DNA of 32,783 bases. It comes from Alphaproteobacteria bacterium (GTDB taxonomy: Bacteria; Pseudomonadota; Alphaproteobacteria; Reyranellales; Reyranellaceae). The DNA lies in NCBI GenBank assembly GCA_947474005.1, contig CANJHI010000048.1, forward strand, positions 1 to 32,783, in the 5' to 3' direction. The notes below the pieces were generated by a model. The model saw only the letters and a list, made by a program, of their open reading frames with translations, was not told the origin of the DNA and made no database searches. This document shows positions 32,279-32,783 of the stretch, piece after piece. Positions within the stretch are counted from its first letter, which is position 1. Every line of letters starts with the position of its first letter. The position numbers and the translations under genes are program-made.

Positions 32279-32783
32279 ATGCTCCTGGAAGTGACGCTAC
32301 AGGGCGTGACGCTGGGCGGCATGTATGCGCTGGTCGCCATGGGGCTGACGCTGCAGTACGGCGTCGCCCGCATCATGAACCTTTCCTATGGCGAGCTGCT
32401 GATCGCAGCGGCCTTCGCCGCCTTCTGGTTCTATTCCGGCCTGGCGCTGAGCCCGCTGCTCGGCCTCCTCATCGTGCCGCCGCTAGCCTTCGTGCTGAGC
32501 TACGGAATCTACCGCATCCTGCTTCAGCCCCTGGTCCGGCGGGCCAAAACCCGCGACGCGCTCGAGGTCGACAGTATCCTGGCGACCTTCGGCATGCTGT
32601 TCGTGATCCAAGGCATCATGCTCGCGCTCTTCGGCGGTGCCTATTTCAGCTACTCGTTCCTGAGCTTCCCGCTGCACATCGCCGGCGCCACGGTGGCGGC
32701 CAACCGCCTGCTGGCGCTTGTGCTGGCCGTGGTGATCGGCGTCGGCCTCTATCTGGCGCTCACCCGCACGCGCCTCGGCACGG
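32279..32783 (+). CDS. Branched-chain-type ABC transporter permease (LivH-like), 3' truncated by the window end
   Basis: The reading frame opens at ATG 32279 with AAGG about seven bases upstream and stays open to the window end, giving 168 codons. MLLEVTLQGVTLGGMYALVA is the typical LivH start, followed by LTLQYGVARIMNLSYGELL and hydrophobic helices that fit a LivH permease. About half of the usual 290-300 residues are missing because the window stops. It lies downstream of the binding protein, with the palindromic repeats between them. It forms the inner-membrane channel with a LivM partner and ATPases presumably encoded further on. Confidence 0.88.
   Translation, partial: MLLEVTLQGVTLGGMYALVAMGLTLQYGVARIMNLSYGELLIAAAFAAFWFYSGLALSPLLGLLIVPPLAFVLSYGIYRILLQPLVRRAKTRDALEVDSILATFGMLFVIQGIMLALFGGAYFSYSFLSFPLHIAGATVAANRLLALVLAVVIGVGLYLALTRTRLGT

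Overview
The window is GC-rich DNA from what looks like an alphaproteobacterium, probably Hyphomicrobiales or Rhodospirillales (Bradyrhizobium- or Reyranella-like). This is an inference from the gene families present: a PmtA-type lipid methyltransferase, a TctC/Bug binding protein, CaiB/BaiF CoA transferase, a GH17-GT2 glucan synthase, a Liv-type ABC transporter and an IorAB-like oxidoreductase. No tRNA, rRNA, CRISPR array or intact insertion sequence was found.

Region 1 (1-1764) is gene-poor. It holds the truncated end of a phage tail-spike-like protein with an S74 intramolecular chaperone domain, a possible antisense Rhs-like remnant, an orphan Rho-independent terminator and a hairpin array. 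It looks like a decayed accessory segment. Region 2 (1765-4033, minus) is a compact operon of alpha/beta hydrolase, TSUP anion transporter and tyrosine phosphatase. Region 3 (4389-9520, plus) carries a GH17-GT2 membrane glucan synthase, a PmtA-like methyltransferase overlapping a CoA-pyrophosphatase-like Nudix gene, and a GhrA-like reductase. A GANTC-rich spacer, a MaoC hydratase (minus) and a TctC-type binding protein (plus) follow.

Region 4 (11336-14293, minus) is a four-gene cluster: an unrecognised protein built from two tandem copies of one domain, a stand-alone biotin carrier, a YeiH-type transporter and a SAM methyltransferase. Region 5 (14328-19534, plus) has a DTW-domain gene and then a tightly overlapping operon: an IorA-like subunit, a short chlorite-dismutase-family heme protein, an IorB-like subunit and a 4HBT thioesterase. 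Together these suggest oxidative decarboxylation of an aryl-pyruvate or related 2-oxoacid to an acyl-CoA, with thioester release and a heme enzyme that may protect the iron-sulfur enzyme.

Region 6 (19542-26778) has a GMC oxidoreductase (minus), an RND permease and adaptor pair (plus) and an AI-2E family transporter. Region 7 (26801-end) looks like a catabolic island. CaiB/BaiF CoA transferase and a dienoyl-CoA-reductase-like SDR face away from dienelactone hydrolase and a maleylacetate-reductase-like dehydrogenase. A branched-chain-type ABC binding protein and a permease cut by the window end follow. A direct-repeat operator lies before the binding protein, and a mirror-image pair of palindromic repeats lies between it and the permease.

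The observations most worth following are the duplicated-domain protein beside a biotin carrier, the chlorite-dismutase gene inside the iorA-iorB operon, a strand-polar octamer A(C/G)TTTTAG that overrides codon preference, a GANTC cluster, and the compensated palindrome pair.
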